Positions 8,686 to 17,503 of a stretch of DNA of 64,000 nucleotides are shown piece after piece. A model generated the notes under the pieces. The model saw only the letters and a list, made by a program, of their open reading frames with translations. It ran no database searches and was not told the DNA's origin. Numbering within the stretch: position 1 is the first letter of the stretch; every line of letters begins with the position of its first letter. The DNA is from Acanthopleuribacter pedis (GTDB lineage: Bacteria > Acidobacteriota > Holophagae > Acanthopleuribacterales > Acanthopleuribacteraceae). Position numbers and translations under genes: made by a program. Location: positions 62,001-126,000 of the forward strand of contig NZ_JAFREP010000004.1 in NCBI RefSeq assembly GCF_017377855.1. Direction: 5' to 3'.

Positions 8686-10098
8686 TTATTTGCCGGGTCG
8701 GTAGGTGATGCCCATGGCCATGGAAAAGATGTCGGTTTCCAAATTGCCCTGGAGCACGGCGGCATCCGAGGTGAGGGATCCCTGGTTGATGGCGACGTCC
8801 ATCGCCAGGGTTTTTTGAAGGCCGATATCCATACCGAGCCGTTCGCTGAGTTTGATGGTGGCACCGAGCGAAAAGGCGGCGAAATCCTCGAAAGGGAAGT
8901 TGAGGTTGAGGGTTTCGTCGGGAATCGGGCTTTCGTCACGGGCGGCGCCGGCGCGCACCAACAGGGCGTCGTTCACGCGGATTTCAGTACCGAGCGCGAA
9001 ACGCAAGGTATCGTCCCAAAGTTGGGGTTGGGGAATGTCCGGGCCGTCGGAGACCGCTACGGTCAGGCTCTGGAAACGGCTCCAGCGCGTCCAAATCACA
9101 TCGCCCTGGATGGACCAGCGCTGGTTAATTTGGTGAAAACCGCTGAGCGATGCGGCTTCAGGCGTGGTTAGATCCAAAAAGCCGCCGACGGTGCGGGCAC
9201 GCAGATTGGGGTCGGCAAGCGGCAAAACGGCGGCGGTGTAATCAGGGAAGTTGAAGGTTACATCACCCTCAAGGCGTTGTTCGATGTCGCCGCGATAATG
9301 GAAACCGATGCGGCTGCCCTCGGTGAACTGGTAAAGCAGGCCGGCGGAGAAACCAATACCGAGATCGTCACCTTCCACGGTGACCAAACCATCGTCGGTG
9401 GCGGTACCGGGCGCGTCGAAACCAAGCGCCTCGCAACTGGATGCGCCGATCAGTTCCAAGCCGCCCTGGGCGGCGACCAAGGCACAAATGCCGGCGGCGT
9501 TGACGGCGTTTTCAATTTTGCCCTCGGCCATTTGCAGGCTCAGGCCCAAACCGAGCGAAAGATGATCGCCGACAACGACCCCGATGGAGCCGGTTAGATT
9601 CACGCCGTAGAGTTCGGATTCGGTGGCAAAATAACGGCCGACCCAAGAACGCTCGTAATCGGTACCGGTGGCGTAGGGCGCATTGATCGACAGGCCGAAC
9701 ACGGAAGTATCGTTTACGGGTAGGGCAAGGTACAAGTGGGGGATGGCGATGTTGCTGTCGGGATCGCCACCGTCGCCGCCACTGATGGGGATGAGGTTGA
9801 GGCCGTCGGTGGTGAAGCCGCTCCCCTCAAAATCGGTTTGGTTGTTGATTAAGCTGAAGCCGGCGACGTATTCGCGCTGCTTGAGGCGCACCAGGCCGGC
9901 GGGATTGTAAAAGGCGGTGGTGGCGTCGCGCGCCTCGGCGGCACCGCCGGAGAAGGCATCACCCAAACGGCGGGCACTTTGTTCGTCTACTTGGTAACCA
10001 TGTCCCATAAGGGCGGGCAAGGCAACCAGCGCAAGGGTTGCCGGGAACAGCAGCCGGCGCACGAGGGGGCGGGCATTCCATAAAGCAATGAACGACAT
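8686..10098 (-). CDS. OmpP1/FadL-family outer membrane transporter
   Basis: 470 aa from ATG 10098, which has AAGGA seven bases upstream; the frame is open further upstream to 10239 but that leader does not look like protein. A signal peptide (LLFPATLALVALPALMG) is followed by the FadL hallmark GHGYQVDEQSARRLGDAFSG and then TTAFYNPAGL. The rest alternates in beta-strand fashion, as expected for a 14-strand barrel with an N-terminal plug, and ends in an outer-membrane strand. FadL proteins bring long-chain fatty acids or other hydrophobic compounds across the outer membrane. A TetR-family repressor lies just upstream on the same strand, and hbd at 16.5 kb could act in the same fatty-acid pathway (inference). 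Confidence 0.9.
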   Translation of the reverse strand: MSFIALWNARPLVRRLLFPATLALVALPALMGHGYQVDEQSARRLGDAFSGGAAEARDATTAFYNPAGLVRLKQREYVAGFSLINNQTDFEGSGFTTDGLNLIPISGGDGGDPDSNIAIPHLYLALPVNDTSVFGLSINAPYATGTDYERSWVGRYFATESELYGVNLTGSIGVVVGDHLSLGLGLSLQMAEGKIENAVNAAGICALVAAQGGLELIGASSCEALGFDAPGTATDDGLVTVEGDDLGIGFSAGLLYQFTEGSRIGFHYRGDIEQRLEGDVTFNFPDYTAAVLPLADPNLRARTVGGFLDLTTPEAASLSGFHQINQRWSIQGDVIWTRWSRFQSLTVAVSDGPDIPQPQLWDDTLRFALGTEIRVNDALLVRAGAARDESPIPDETLNLNFPFEDFAAFSLGATIKLSERLGMDIGLQKTLAMDVAINQGSLTSDAAVLQGNLETDIFSMAMGITYRPGK

Positions 10099-10322
10099 CA
10101 AACCATCCTTGTCACAACACCGTCGCGAAAAATAGCGTGAAATGTTAGGCGATATACGAATGAAGCGGGCGCAAGTGAACCAATGCGCAATAAAAGTGTT
10201 GCACGAAGGAGCAAAACGCGGGGAAACAGGATTTTTCACGCATAAACCGACACGACGGCGGTTCCTCTAACAGGGGAGGGGCCTTGGGTGAAAGGATGGC
10301 GTCCGCGGTCCTTTGGACCGAG

Positions 10323-10961
10323 CTAGGCGTGGCTCTTGGCTTGACCGGCGAGAATCGTGCGTTGGTGGAGATAACTTTTCACCATGATTTTGAGTTCACT
10401 CACCATCACGGTCGCTTGATGCTCGTCCACGGTCATCGCGAGGCGCAGAACGGCGCCGGCGGAGCGGGTGGTTACCATCGCCAGGGCGGCCAGCTCGTCT
10501 TCACTGAGATCGGGGAAGAGGTGCTTGGCACGCGATACAATCATGACGACATTCTGTTTCAGGTCCTCCATGTCTAACTGGTTAAGTTCGGGGTTGGCCT
10601 GAATGCCCGACCAAAGTTCGATGTACCCGGGCTCGGATCGATAGAACTGGGCATAGGCGTCAATCATCGCGTCCAGACCTTCCTCGAGGTCGAAATCCTC
10701 GAGGAATTGTTCCAGGTAAGGCCGGAGGTTTTGGAAATGCCGTTCGGCCAAACTGCGGATGATCGCGTTTTTGTTGGGGAAGTAGCGATAAAGCGAGGCC
10801 AGTTTAATACCGGCTCGACGGGCTACTTCGCTGGTGGTAATCCCATCAACGCCCACTTCTTGAACCAGTTGCGCGGTCACATCGAGAATACTTGAAACAC
10901 GGCGTTTGCTTCGCTCCTGCATCGGCTCACGGCGTGGGTTGTTTTTTTCTAGATGCGGCAT
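10323..10961 (-). CDS. TetR-family transcriptional regulator
   Basis: 212 aa. The N-terminal TetR helix-turn-helix covers about residues 20-65 (SILDVTAQLVQEVGVDGITT, then SEVARRAGIKLASLYRYFPN). The C-terminal ligand-binding half is divergent, as usual. ATG 10961 has AAAGGGA six bases upstream; a second Met at residue 14 is a possible alternative. The gene lies 224 bp upstream of the FadL-type porin in the same direction, so it probably controls that gene or itself in response to a fatty acid or other hydrophobic ligand. The ligand cannot be told from the sequence. Confidence 0.9.
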   Translation of the reverse strand: MPHLEKNNPRREPMQERSKRRVSSILDVTAQLVQEVGVDGITTSEVARRAGIKLASLYRYFPNKNAIIRSLAERHFQNLRPYLEQFLEDFDLEEGLDAMIDAYAQFYRSEPGYIELWSGIQANPELNQLDMEDLKQNVVMIVSRAKHLFPDLSEDELAALAMVTTRSAGAVLRLAMTVDEHQATVMVSELKIMVKSYLHQRTILAGQAKSHA

Positions 10962-11340
10962 ACGATCCCTTTGTCAAAACAGGTTCGGGTTCAGCGGGAG
11001 GGCGGTGCGAAAAAACCGTGCGCGAGATGGACGGTGCTTACGGAAACCGGTTTTCCCGGAACCCAAACTTATTCTAACCGGACTTGGTCGCAAGGGTGGG
11101 TTCAGGTGTCGAAAAGGTTCGTGGTGGCTGTATTTTGGCAAAAACATGATTGATTGTCACGTTTTTTTATGCCAGAGTGAATTATTGTTTTTTGAACTTC
11201 ATTCCCGCATGACGCACAAGGGTTACAACCTGGTAGCAAACCCCTTACGCGTTTTGGGGCAAACCCCGGCGTTTCAGCCCTTATGTGTCGCGCCAAACAG
11301 CTTTTCTTGACGACCCTCCCCGCCCGTTTCCCCCTAAAGG
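10962..11340. other. Gene-free spacer between divergent genes
   Basis: About 380 bp holding the divergent promoters for the TetR gene and the PLP-enzyme gene. No repeat element or convincing small gene seen. Confidence 0.5.
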
Positions 11341-11379
11341 GTGGCGGAGGCTTCCACGGCAACCTCACGGGAGGATTTT

Positions 11380-12648
11380 TTGATACGCCAAGTTACCCCG
11401 ACCGCGAACCGCCAGGCGCTTGAGGCCCCGTCCGCGGCCGCGGCCGGCCGCACCAACGCGGTTCCCCACCGCGATTATGCGTTTTACCGCGAAGTCATAC
11501 GCAACCACGCGCTGCCGCTGGCTTACCTCGACCTGGATTTACTGGACGCCAACATCGCGGCCTTTCACCGACGCGCGGACGGAAAAAACATTCGCATCGC
11601 CTCTAAATCGCTGCGTGCCAAGGCGGTGTTGCGCTATTTGCTCGAAAGCCGGCGAACGATCCAAGGCATTATGTGTTTTTCAGGCCGGGAGGCGCTGTAC
11701 CTTGCGGATCAAGGTTTCGACGATCTTTTAATTGCCTATCCCCTGGTGAACGCGGACCTCATCCGCGCCCTCGCCGAACAGGTCAAACAAGGCACAACCC
11801 TTTACTTGATGGTCGACAGCGCGGCCCATATCGACGTGATCGACCACGCCTTGCAAGGGATCGAGGCGCGCCTGCCGCTTTGCCTGGATCTCGACATGTC
11901 GACGCCCTTGCCAGGCCTTCATTTCGGTGTATTGCGTTCGCCGTTGCAACAGATTGATCAGGCCTTGGCCCTCCATAACCGGATTCAACGCTCGGATAAA
12001 ACGGTCCTCGCCGGTGTCATGGGTTATGAAGCCCAAATCGCGGGGGTACAGGATCAGATACCTGGCCGATTCATGCAGAACCAAGTGGTCCGCTTGCTCA
12101 AAAAGTGGGCGGCACCCAAGGTGGCGGCACGACGGGAGGCGGTGGTGCGCGCGCTCAAGGACGCGGGCGCACAACTGAGGTTTGTGAACGGCGGCGGCAC
12201 GGGCAGCGTGGAACAAACGATCCGCGAGGCCTGGGTCAGCGAGGTCACGGTTGGTTCGGGTTTTTACGGTTCCCACCTATTCGATTACTACCATCATTTT
12301 GATCTTTTGCCCGCGGCAGGATTCGCACTCGAAGTGGTGCGCATCCCAAAAGCGGGTATTGTGACCTGCGCGGGCGGCGGTTACATCGCCTCGGGCGGGC
12401 CGGGACAGGAAAAGTTACCCCTGCCCTACCTGCCGGCGGGTGCACGGCTCACGCCCTTGGAAGCGGCGGGCGAGGTGCAAACTCCGATCCAAGGCGCGGG
12501 CGACCTAAAGCTCGGTGATCCGATTTTTTTCCGGCACAGCAAGGCGGGTGAGTTGTGTGAGCGTTTTACCCATTTGCACTGGATCCGCGAGGGTCGCATC
12601 ACTGAAAAAGTAACCACCTACCGAGGAGACCAACAATGTTACTTTTAG
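11380..12648 (+). CDS. Fold-type III PLP enzyme, D-threonine aldolase / amino-acid deaminase-like
   Basis: 422 aa from TTG 11380, preferred because GGGAGGA lies five bases upstream; a longer frame begins at GTG 11341. The N-terminal alanine-racemase-type barrel carries the PLP lysine in IRIASKSLRAKAVLRYLL, just after the conserved LAYLDLDLLDANIAAF start. The C-terminal domain resembles D-serine dehydratase/D-threonine aldolase, with GSGFYGSHLFDYYHHF and HSKAGELCERF. Members cleave or deaminate D-3-hydroxy amino acids. The gene overlaps the following aldonolactone oxidase by 13 bases, so the two are probably translated together and may share a pathway; annotated pairs of this kind are often labelled only amino-acid deaminase/aldolase plus sugar-lactone oxidase. 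Confidence 0.85.
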   Translation: MIRQVTPTANRQALEAPSAAAAGRTNAVPHRDYAFYREVIRNHALPLAYLDLDLLDANIAAFHRRADGKNIRIASKSLRAKAVLRYLLESRRTIQGIMCFSGREALYLADQGFDDLLIAYPLVNADLIRALAEQVKQGTTLYLMVDSAAHIDVIDHALQGIEARLPLCLDLDMSTPLPGLHFGVLRSPLQQIDQALALHNRIQRSDKTVLAGVMGYEAQIAGVQDQIPGRFMQNQVVRLLKKWAAPKVAARREAVVRALKDAGAQLRFVNGGGTGSVEQTIREAWVSEVTVGSGFYGSHLFDYYHHFDLLPAAGFALEVVRIPKAGIVTCAGGGYIASGGPGQEKLPLPYLPAGARLTPLEAAGEVQTPIQGAGDLKLGDPIFFRHSKAGELCERFTHLHWIREGRITEKVTTYRGDQQCYF

Positions 12649-13988
12649 ACGGAGAAACACCCGCGGCAGGAATGGAACCCATGAAAGAAACCGAACATCA
12701 ACCGTGGCGCAATTGGTCGGGTTACGTCCGATGTACGCCGCAACGCACGGTTCACATCGAACAAGAAAAGCAATTGGCCGATTTAATCGCGGCGCGCTCG
12801 GAGCAGGGTGGGCCATTGCGCGTGGTGGGTTCGGGCCATAGTTTTACCCCGTTGGTGCAAACGGAAGACACGCTGGTGAACCTGGACGGGTTCCAGGGTT
12901 TGATTCACATGGACGAGGGAAAAGGAACGGCCGAGGTATGGGCGGGCACCAAGCTGCACGCCCTGGGCGAAATGCTCCACGAACACGGCCGCGCCCAGGA
13001 GAATTTGGGCGACATTAACGTGCAAAGCATCGCGGGTGCGATTAGCACGGGTACCCACGGCACGGGACACGCGTTCCCCGGCATCGCGAACCAGGTGATT
13101 GGGTTGACCTTCATCGACGGGCGCGGGCGCACCTGGGAATGCGACACATTCCACAACCCCGAGTTGTTTAACGCGGCCAGGGTTTCGCTGGGGAGTTTCG
13201 GCATGATTAGTCGGGTGAAGTTGCAGACCGTGCCGGCCTACAAACTCCATTACCGTTCGGCACGGGCCTCGCTGGACGATTGCATGGGCGATCTGGACAG
13301 CCACATTCACAACAACCGCAACTTTGAGTTTTACTGGTTTCCATATTCGGACCGTGTCCAGCTCAAGCAGATGAACGAAACGGAAGCGGAACCGAGCAAC
13401 ATCGGCTGGGGCAAGAAGTTCAACGATGTGGTGCTGGAGAATTATGCGTTTTGGTTTTTAAGCGAGACGTGTCGGTGGCTGCCGCGTTTGTGCGCGCCAG
13501 TGAGCAAGTTGTGCGCGGCGATGGTGGGCGCGGACGAACGCGTCGATTGGAGCCATCGTCTATACGCCACGCCGCGTTTGGTGCGTTTCCAAGAGATGGA
13601 ATACAATGTGCCGCGCGAATGCTTCCCGGATGTTGTGGCGGAGATCCGCAAGCTAACGGCGGAGCGTAAGTTCCGGGTACATTTCCCCTTGGAATGTCGT
13701 TTCGCGGCGCCGGACAACATTTGGCTAAGCCCGGGATACCAGCGGGAGACGGCGTACATCGCGGTGCACATGTACCGCAACATGCCGTGGCAGGAATATT
13801 TCCACGCGATAGAAAAGATTTTCCTCAAATACGAGGGCCGGCCACACTGGGGCAAATGGCACAGCCTGACGGGCAAGCAGTTGGCGGAACGTTACCCGAA
13901 ATGGTCGGAATTCCAAGGGTTCCGCAAAGAGTTGGATCCCAACGGGCTGTTTTTGAATCCGCACTTGCGGCGGCTGATGGACCTGTGA
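12636..13988 (+). CDS. FAD-linked aldonolactone oxidase (D-arabinono-1,4-lactone oxidase family)
   Basis: 450 aa. An FAD-binding PCMH domain occupies about residues 20-190: LRVVGSGHSFTPLV includes the histidine that carries covalent flavin in this family, and GAISTGTHGTG is the second FAD loop. The C-terminal ALO domain ends with HWGKWHSL, the HWxK active-site motif, and FRKELDPNGLFLNPHLRRL. These enzymes oxidise sugar lactones or alditols with oxygen or another acceptor. ATG 12636 has GAGGAG seven bases upstream inside the end of the preceding PLP-enzyme gene; the reading frames overlap by 13 bases. The true substrate is not visible; alditol oxidase is an alternative reading. Confidence 0.9.
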   Translation: MLLLDGETPAAGMEPMKETEHQPWRNWSGYVRCTPQRTVHIEQEKQLADLIAARSEQGGPLRVVGSGHSFTPLVQTEDTLVNLDGFQGLIHMDEGKGTAEVWAGTKLHALGEMLHEHGRAQENLGDINVQSIAGAISTGTHGTGHAFPGIANQVIGLTFIDGRGRTWECDTFHNPELFNAARVSLGSFGMISRVKLQTVPAYKLHYRSARASLDDCMGDLDSHIHNNRNFEFYWFPYSDRVQLKQMNETEAEPSNIGWGKKFNDVVLENYAFWFLSETCRWLPRLCAPVSKLCAAMVGADERVDWSHRLYATPRLVRFQEMEYNVPRECFPDVVAEIRKLTAERKFRVHFPLECRFAAPDNIWLSPGYQRETAYIAVHMYRNMPWQEYFHAIEKIFLKYEGRPHWGKWHSLTGKQLAERYPKWSEFQGFRKELDPNGLFLNPHLRRLMDL

Positions 13989-14078
13989 GGTTGGATCGGA
14001 TTGTAAGCAATACGGGCTAAAACCCTGTGCTTGGCTGCCTCGCATGTCCAGCCGGACCGTCCCCGCGGGGAACCATCC

Positions 14079-14417
14079 TCAACCATCCAATTTCTTGAAG
14101 TGGGCGCTGTAGGTGACGGATTCGACGGTTTGCATTAACTGCTTGGCACTGGGCCATTGTTTCCAGGCTTGGAAGGCGGCCTCAGCGGTGGCGGCGTCGC
14201 GCCACCACACCATGTCGATCATCTGGGTTCCGTCTTCGGTGTTTTGAAAGGTGTCGTAGGCAACGAAACCTGGCAACGCCTGCATCTCGGCCAAGACCTG
14301 CTTGCGCGCGACGATAAAGTCCGCGCGCCATTCATCGTGGATCTGGTACACCACACATTCCATCACGTGTTCATTCGACAAGGCGCCCTCCAAAAAAGTT
14401 TTCATCACCTTGAGCAA
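14079..14417 (-). CDS. Small ABM/dimeric alpha-beta barrel-like protein
   Basis: 112 aa; starts at residues 1, 5 or 19 are all possible because Met codons are frequent. The text MECVVYQIHDEWRADFIVAR, then LPGFVAYDTFQNTEDGTQMI and FQAWKQWPSAKQLMQTVE, resembles antibiotic-biosynthesis-monooxygenase or dimeric ferredoxin-like barrel proteins. The family has many small oxygenases and ligand-binding proteins, so no reaction can be assigned. It is convergent with the aldonolactone oxidase gene and followed upstream by a family-1 repeat. Confidence 0.65.
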   Translation of the reverse strand: MLKVMKTFLEGALSNEHVMECVVYQIHDEWRADFIVARKQVLAEMQALPGFVAYDTFQNTEDGTQMIDMVWWRDAATAEAAFQAWKQWPSAKQLMQTVESVTYSAHFKKLDG

Positions 14418-14466
14418 GGAAGAGGACAGGGTTTATTGTCACCCGAAAGCAACGGCGGGTCACCCC

Positions 14467-14532
14467 CTAACCCGCATTTCTCACAAGGCGTTCTGCTACG
14501 AAGCCGAAATCCTTGTGAGAAATGCGGGCTAA
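14467..14532. mobile_element. Family-1 MITE-like repeat, short copy with CTAA duplication
   Basis: A 58-bp palindromic element (14471-14528) between CTAA at 14467-14470 and CTAA at 14529-14532. The two ends are CCCGCATTTCTCACAAGG and its complement, with GCGTTCTGCTACGAAGCCG-type interior. Confidence 0.9.
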
Positions 14533-14731
14533 TTGCCACAAAAGACGGCCATAAAAAACCATCATCCTTTGATAAAAATGCATATCCACGTTTGGTTTTG
14601 TTTAAGTCATCCCACTTTTTTTCAGATAGATACACACATCCGGTACAAATGGTCGGTTCATCGCTTTCCAACTTGCGGCCTTTGAATTCAGATGATACGA
14701 TGCTGTTTTTGGCCGTGCTCCCTACCCGCAA
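14533..14731 (-). pseudogene. Possible gene remnant abutting the family-1 repeat
   Basis: A minus-strand frame starting at 14731 reads about 66 protein-like residues, including TICTGCVYLSEKKWDDLNK and GYAFLSKDDGFLWPSF, then runs into the family-1 repeat, where the text becomes SPHFSQGFRLRSRTPCEKCG. The N-terminal part is lower in GC and looks more protein-like than the neighbouring frames, with a CxxC pair. I do not recognise the family. It may be a gene interrupted by the repeat, or chance. Confidence 0.3.
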
Positions 14732-14732
14732 C

Positions 14733-15016
14733 GGCCCACGACACAGCGTCGTTTTTCTGTTTGTGTTCCTACCGAATGGTCACGGTCCCTTGAGGGGAGG
14801 CGCCTTGACCCACGAATCACCGGCCCCGTTCCTGCAGTTCTCTTTTCGCGCTAGCCTCGAGAAAAGGACCCATTAGAAGGAACCCTTCCGCATGCAAGCG
14901 GCGGGAAGGCATCGGTGTGCGAACCACGGTGGGTTCCCGGTGCGCGTTGCCACGCGTTACCCGGTCAAACGACGTCGCGAAGTTGTTTTGTTGAGCACAC
15001 TTTTTTTGGGGAAATC
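14733..15016. other. Leader region upstream of pyrB
   Basis: About 280 bp without a clear gene. It should contain the pyrBI promoter. I looked for a UTP-responsive attenuator (pyrimidine-rich leader plus terminator) and did not find a convincing terminator hairpin. Confidence 0.4.
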
Positions 15017-15949
15017 ATGACCGAATCGTTTGATTTTAAGGGTCGACACATCATCGACACCGAAGATTTAAGCACCGCGGAAATTCTGCACCTGGTAAAA
15101 ACGGCCGACGACATTCAAGCCATGGGCGACAAAGCCTTGGAAATTGCCAAAGGCAAAATTCTGGCGACCCTGTTCTGGGAACCCTCGACGCGGACCCGCC
15201 TCAGCTTTGAAGCGGCGATGTTCAAATTGGGCGGCAACGTGTTGGGTTTCTCGGAAGCCTCGACCACGTCTTCGGCCAAAGGGGAGACCCTCGCCGATAC
15301 GATTAAAACGGTGGCCCTTTACGCCGACATCATCGCCATGCGCAACCCGCTGGAAGGTTCTGCGATGGCGGCGGCGCGCTACAGCGACCGACCCATCATC
15401 AACGGCGGTGACGGTGCCCACCTTCACCCAACCCAAACACTCGGTGATATTTACACGCTCTACAAGGAGCGCGGGACCCTCGACGGCTTGAAAATCGGTT
15501 TCCTCGGTGACCTGCTTTTCGGGCGTACCATCCACACCCTGGTACGGCTGCTTTCCCGGTTCGACGTCGAAATGCACTTCTTCTCGCCGGAAGGCCTCAA
15601 CATTCCCGAATACGTGCGCTCCAGCCTGCAAGCCAAAGGCGCGGTGTTCTCGGAAAGCGAGGACATGAACGGTCAACTCGCCGAGCTCGACGTGCTCTAC
15701 GTGACCCGCATCCAGAAAGAACGCTTCTTCAGTGAGGAAGAGTACCTGCGCAAGAAAAACTCCTACCGCGTCGACCGCGAACTGCTGGAAAAAGCCAAGT
15801 CCGATATCTTGATCCTGCACCCGCTGCCGCGCAACGAGGAGATTTCCCAAGATGTGGACGACCTGCCCAACGCGGGTTACTTCCGCCAAGCCGCCTACGG
15901 CATGGAAATGCGTATGGCGTTGATTAGCAAATGTTTGGGATTGATGTAA
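15017..15949 (+). CDS. pyrB: Aspartate carbamoyltransferase catalytic subunit
   Basis: 310 aa, the usual length. It joins carbamoyl phosphate and L-aspartate in the committed step of pyrimidine synthesis in the cytoplasm. The carbamoyl-phosphate loop STRTRLSFEAAM (about residues 54-65), the GGDGAHLHPTQTLGDIYTLY segment (about 128-147) and the HPLPR motif near the C-terminus are all intact. ATG 15017 with GGGGA five bases upstream gives the standard N-terminus; the open frame extends further upstream without support. The regulatory chain follows directly, so the enzyme is probably the E. coli-type dodecamer feedback-controlled by nucleotides. Confidence 0.97.
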   Translation: MTESFDFKGRHIIDTEDLSTAEILHLVKTADDIQAMGDKALEIAKGKILATLFWEPSTRTRLSFEAAMFKLGGNVLGFSEASTTSSAKGETLADTIKTVALYADIIAMRNPLEGSAMAAARYSDRPIINGGDGAHLHPTQTLGDIYTLYKERGTLDGLKIGFLGDLLFGRTIHTLVRLLSRFDVEMHFFSPEGLNIPEYVRSSLQAKGAVFSESEDMNGQLAELDVLYVTRIQKERFFSEEEYLRKKNSYRVDRELLEKAKSDILILHPLPRNEEISQDVDDLPNAGYFRQAAYGMEMRMALISKCLGLM

Positions 15950-15966
15950 TGGAGAAGAAGGAACCT

Positions 15967-16398
15967 ATGCGCATTGAACGAATTAACAACGGGATCGTCA
16001 TCGATCACATCGCGGCCGGCAAAGGCATCGAAATCCTCAAACTGTTTCCCACGGAAATCCTGCGTACCAAAATCGACTACGCCTCGTACATCGATTCACC
16101 GCGCATGGGCATGAAGGACATCATCAAAATTGAAAACGTCGACGTGAACCACGAGTGGTTGATGAAGGTGGCGCTGCTGGCGCCGGACCTGACGATTTCG
16201 GTGATCCGCGATGCCAAGGTTGTGGAGAAAATCAATCCGACCTTACCCGAGTTGATCGAAGGCATTATTAAGTGCCGCAACCCGAAATGTGTGACTGTCC
16301 GGGAAACCTACCTGCCCAGTTTGTTTCGTGTGGCCCGAATGGAAAACGGGAAACTCAAGCAGCAGTGCCAGTTCTGCGAGCACATCTTTTACAGTTAA
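15967..16398 (+). CDS. pyrI: Aspartate carbamoyltransferase regulatory subunit
   Basis: 143 aa from ATG 15967, chosen because GAAGGAA lies five bases upstream; an ATG at 15949 overlapping the pyrB stop by one base is the alternative. The N-terminal allosteric domain has GIVIDHIAAGKGIEILKLF, matching the nucleotide-binding domain. The zinc domain shows four cysteines as C-x4-C (CRNPKC) and C-x2-C (CQFC), the structural zinc site that contacts PyrB. In this class CTP and UTP inhibit and ATP activates. A terminator follows, closing a two-gene pyrBI operon. Confidence 0.95.
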   Translation: MRIERINNGIVIDHIAAGKGIEILKLFPTEILRTKIDYASYIDSPRMGMKDIIKIENVDVNHEWLMKVALLAPDLTISVIRDAKVVEKINPTLPELIEGIIKCRNPKCVTVRETYLPSLFRVARMENGKLKQQCQFCEHIFYS

Positions 16399-16409
16399 TC
16401 GCCAACCGG

Positions 16410-16434
16410 CGGGCCGGTATAGCCGGCCCGTTTT
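16410..16434 (+). terminator. Rho-independent terminator after pyrBI
   Basis: CGGGCCGG and CCGGCCCG form an 8-bp GC stem with a 5-base loop, followed by TTTT. It sits 11 bases after the pyrI stop codon. Confidence 0.85.
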
Positions 16435-16487
16435 GCGTTTGGTAGCATCAGTTGATCGATTCATTCCCAACCCAGGAGGGGCGTTTC

Positions 16488-17345
16488 ATGGAAAACAAAA
16501 AAATCGGTGTCATTGGTGCCGGAACCATGGGCAACGGCATTGCCCACGTCTTCGCACAAAGCGGTTTTGCGGTGGTCCTGCAAGACCTGTCGGCCGAGTT
16601 TGTTGAAAAAGGCAAAAACACCATTGCCAAGAATTTGCAGCGTGGTGTCGACAAAGGCCGTATGACTGAGGTCGAGAAAAACGCGGTTCTCGGACGGGTA
16701 CAGGCCACCACGGACCTCAATGATTTGGCCGATTGTGATTTGGTGGTGGAAGCCATCATCGAAAAACTCGAAATCAAATTGGACCTTTTCAAAAAGCTGG
16801 ACGAATTGCTGAAGCCGGGCGCGATTATCGCTTCCAACACCTCGTCCATCTCGATTACCAAACTGGCGGCGATTACCTCGCGCCCCGAACGTTTTATCGG
16901 CATGCACTTCATGAACCCGGTGCCGGTCATGAAATTGGTGGAAATCATCCGCGGCATCGCCACAAGTGACGAAACCTACGCGGAAATCAAAGCCTTCACG
17001 GAGGCCTTGAACAAGGTTCCGGTTGAGGTCAACGACTTCCCGGGTTTCATCTCCAACCGCATTTTGTTGCCGATGATCAACGAGGCGGTATTCGCGCTGT
17101 ACGAGGGTGTGGCCACGGCTGAGTCCATCGACGAGGTGATGAAATTGGGTATGAACCACCCGATGGGCCCCCTGACCCTTGCCGATTTCATTGGTTTGGA
17201 TACCTGCCTGTTCATCATGCGCGTGTTGCATGAGGGGCTGGGCGACGACAAGTACCGCCCTTGTCCCTTGCTGGTCAAGATGGTGGACGCCGGTTACCTG
17301 GGCCGCAAAAGCGGCAAAGGGTTCTACGACTACAACAAAAAGTAA
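16488..17345 (+). CDS. hbd: 3-hydroxybutyryl-CoA dehydrogenase
   Basis: 285 aa, typical for single-domain bacterial Hbd. It interconverts acetoacetyl-CoA and 3-hydroxybutyryl-CoA with NAD(P), serving short-chain fatty-acid oxidation or butanoate/PHB metabolism. The Rossmann motif [18 protein letters not shown] is at residues 7-24. The catalytic histidine lies in [19 protein letters not shown] (about 140-158), followed by [19 protein letters not shown] and the C-terminal [13 protein letters not shown] 16488 has AGGAGGGG seven bases upstream. The gene stands alone; the AtuA pair at 18.3 kb may belong to related acyl-CoA metabolism. Confidence 0.95.
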   Translation: MENKKIGVIGAGTMGNGIAHVFAQSGFAVVLQDLSAEFVEKGKNTIAKNLQRGVDKGRMTEVEKNAVLGRVQATTDLNDLADCDLVVEAIIEKLEIKLDLFKKLDELLKPGAIIASNTSSISITKLAAITSRPERFIGMHFMNPVPVMKLVEIIRGIATSDETYAEIKAFTEALNKVPVEVNDFPGFISNRILLPMINEAVFALYEGVATAESIDEVMKLGMNHPMGPLTLADFIGLDTCLFIMRVLHEGLGDDKYRPCPLLVKMVDAGYLGRKSGKGFYDYNKK

Positions 17346-17388
17346 CCCGGCCCCGTTTTTCTAACCCAAGGGTTTTTTGGGGAAGAAA

Positions 17389-17439
17389 GGCGGGCTCAGG
17401 TGCCGACTTCCCGCTTTTCCCGCGGGAAGTCAGCCCGCC
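17389..17439. repeat. Long two-tier inverted repeat
   Basis: An outer pair GGCGGGCT/AGCCCGCC encloses an inner pair GACTTCCCGC/GCGGGAAGTC with a 7-base loop. There is no T run, so it is not a standard terminator. It lies between hbd and the zinc-ribbon gene, 65 bases before the latter's start, and could fold in its leader RNA. Confidence 0.5.
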
Positions 17440-17503
17440 GCGGGTTAGAATGGGAGCCGGCGGAACCATCCGCACTCCGATTTTTCTAGGGATTTACGCC
17501 ACC

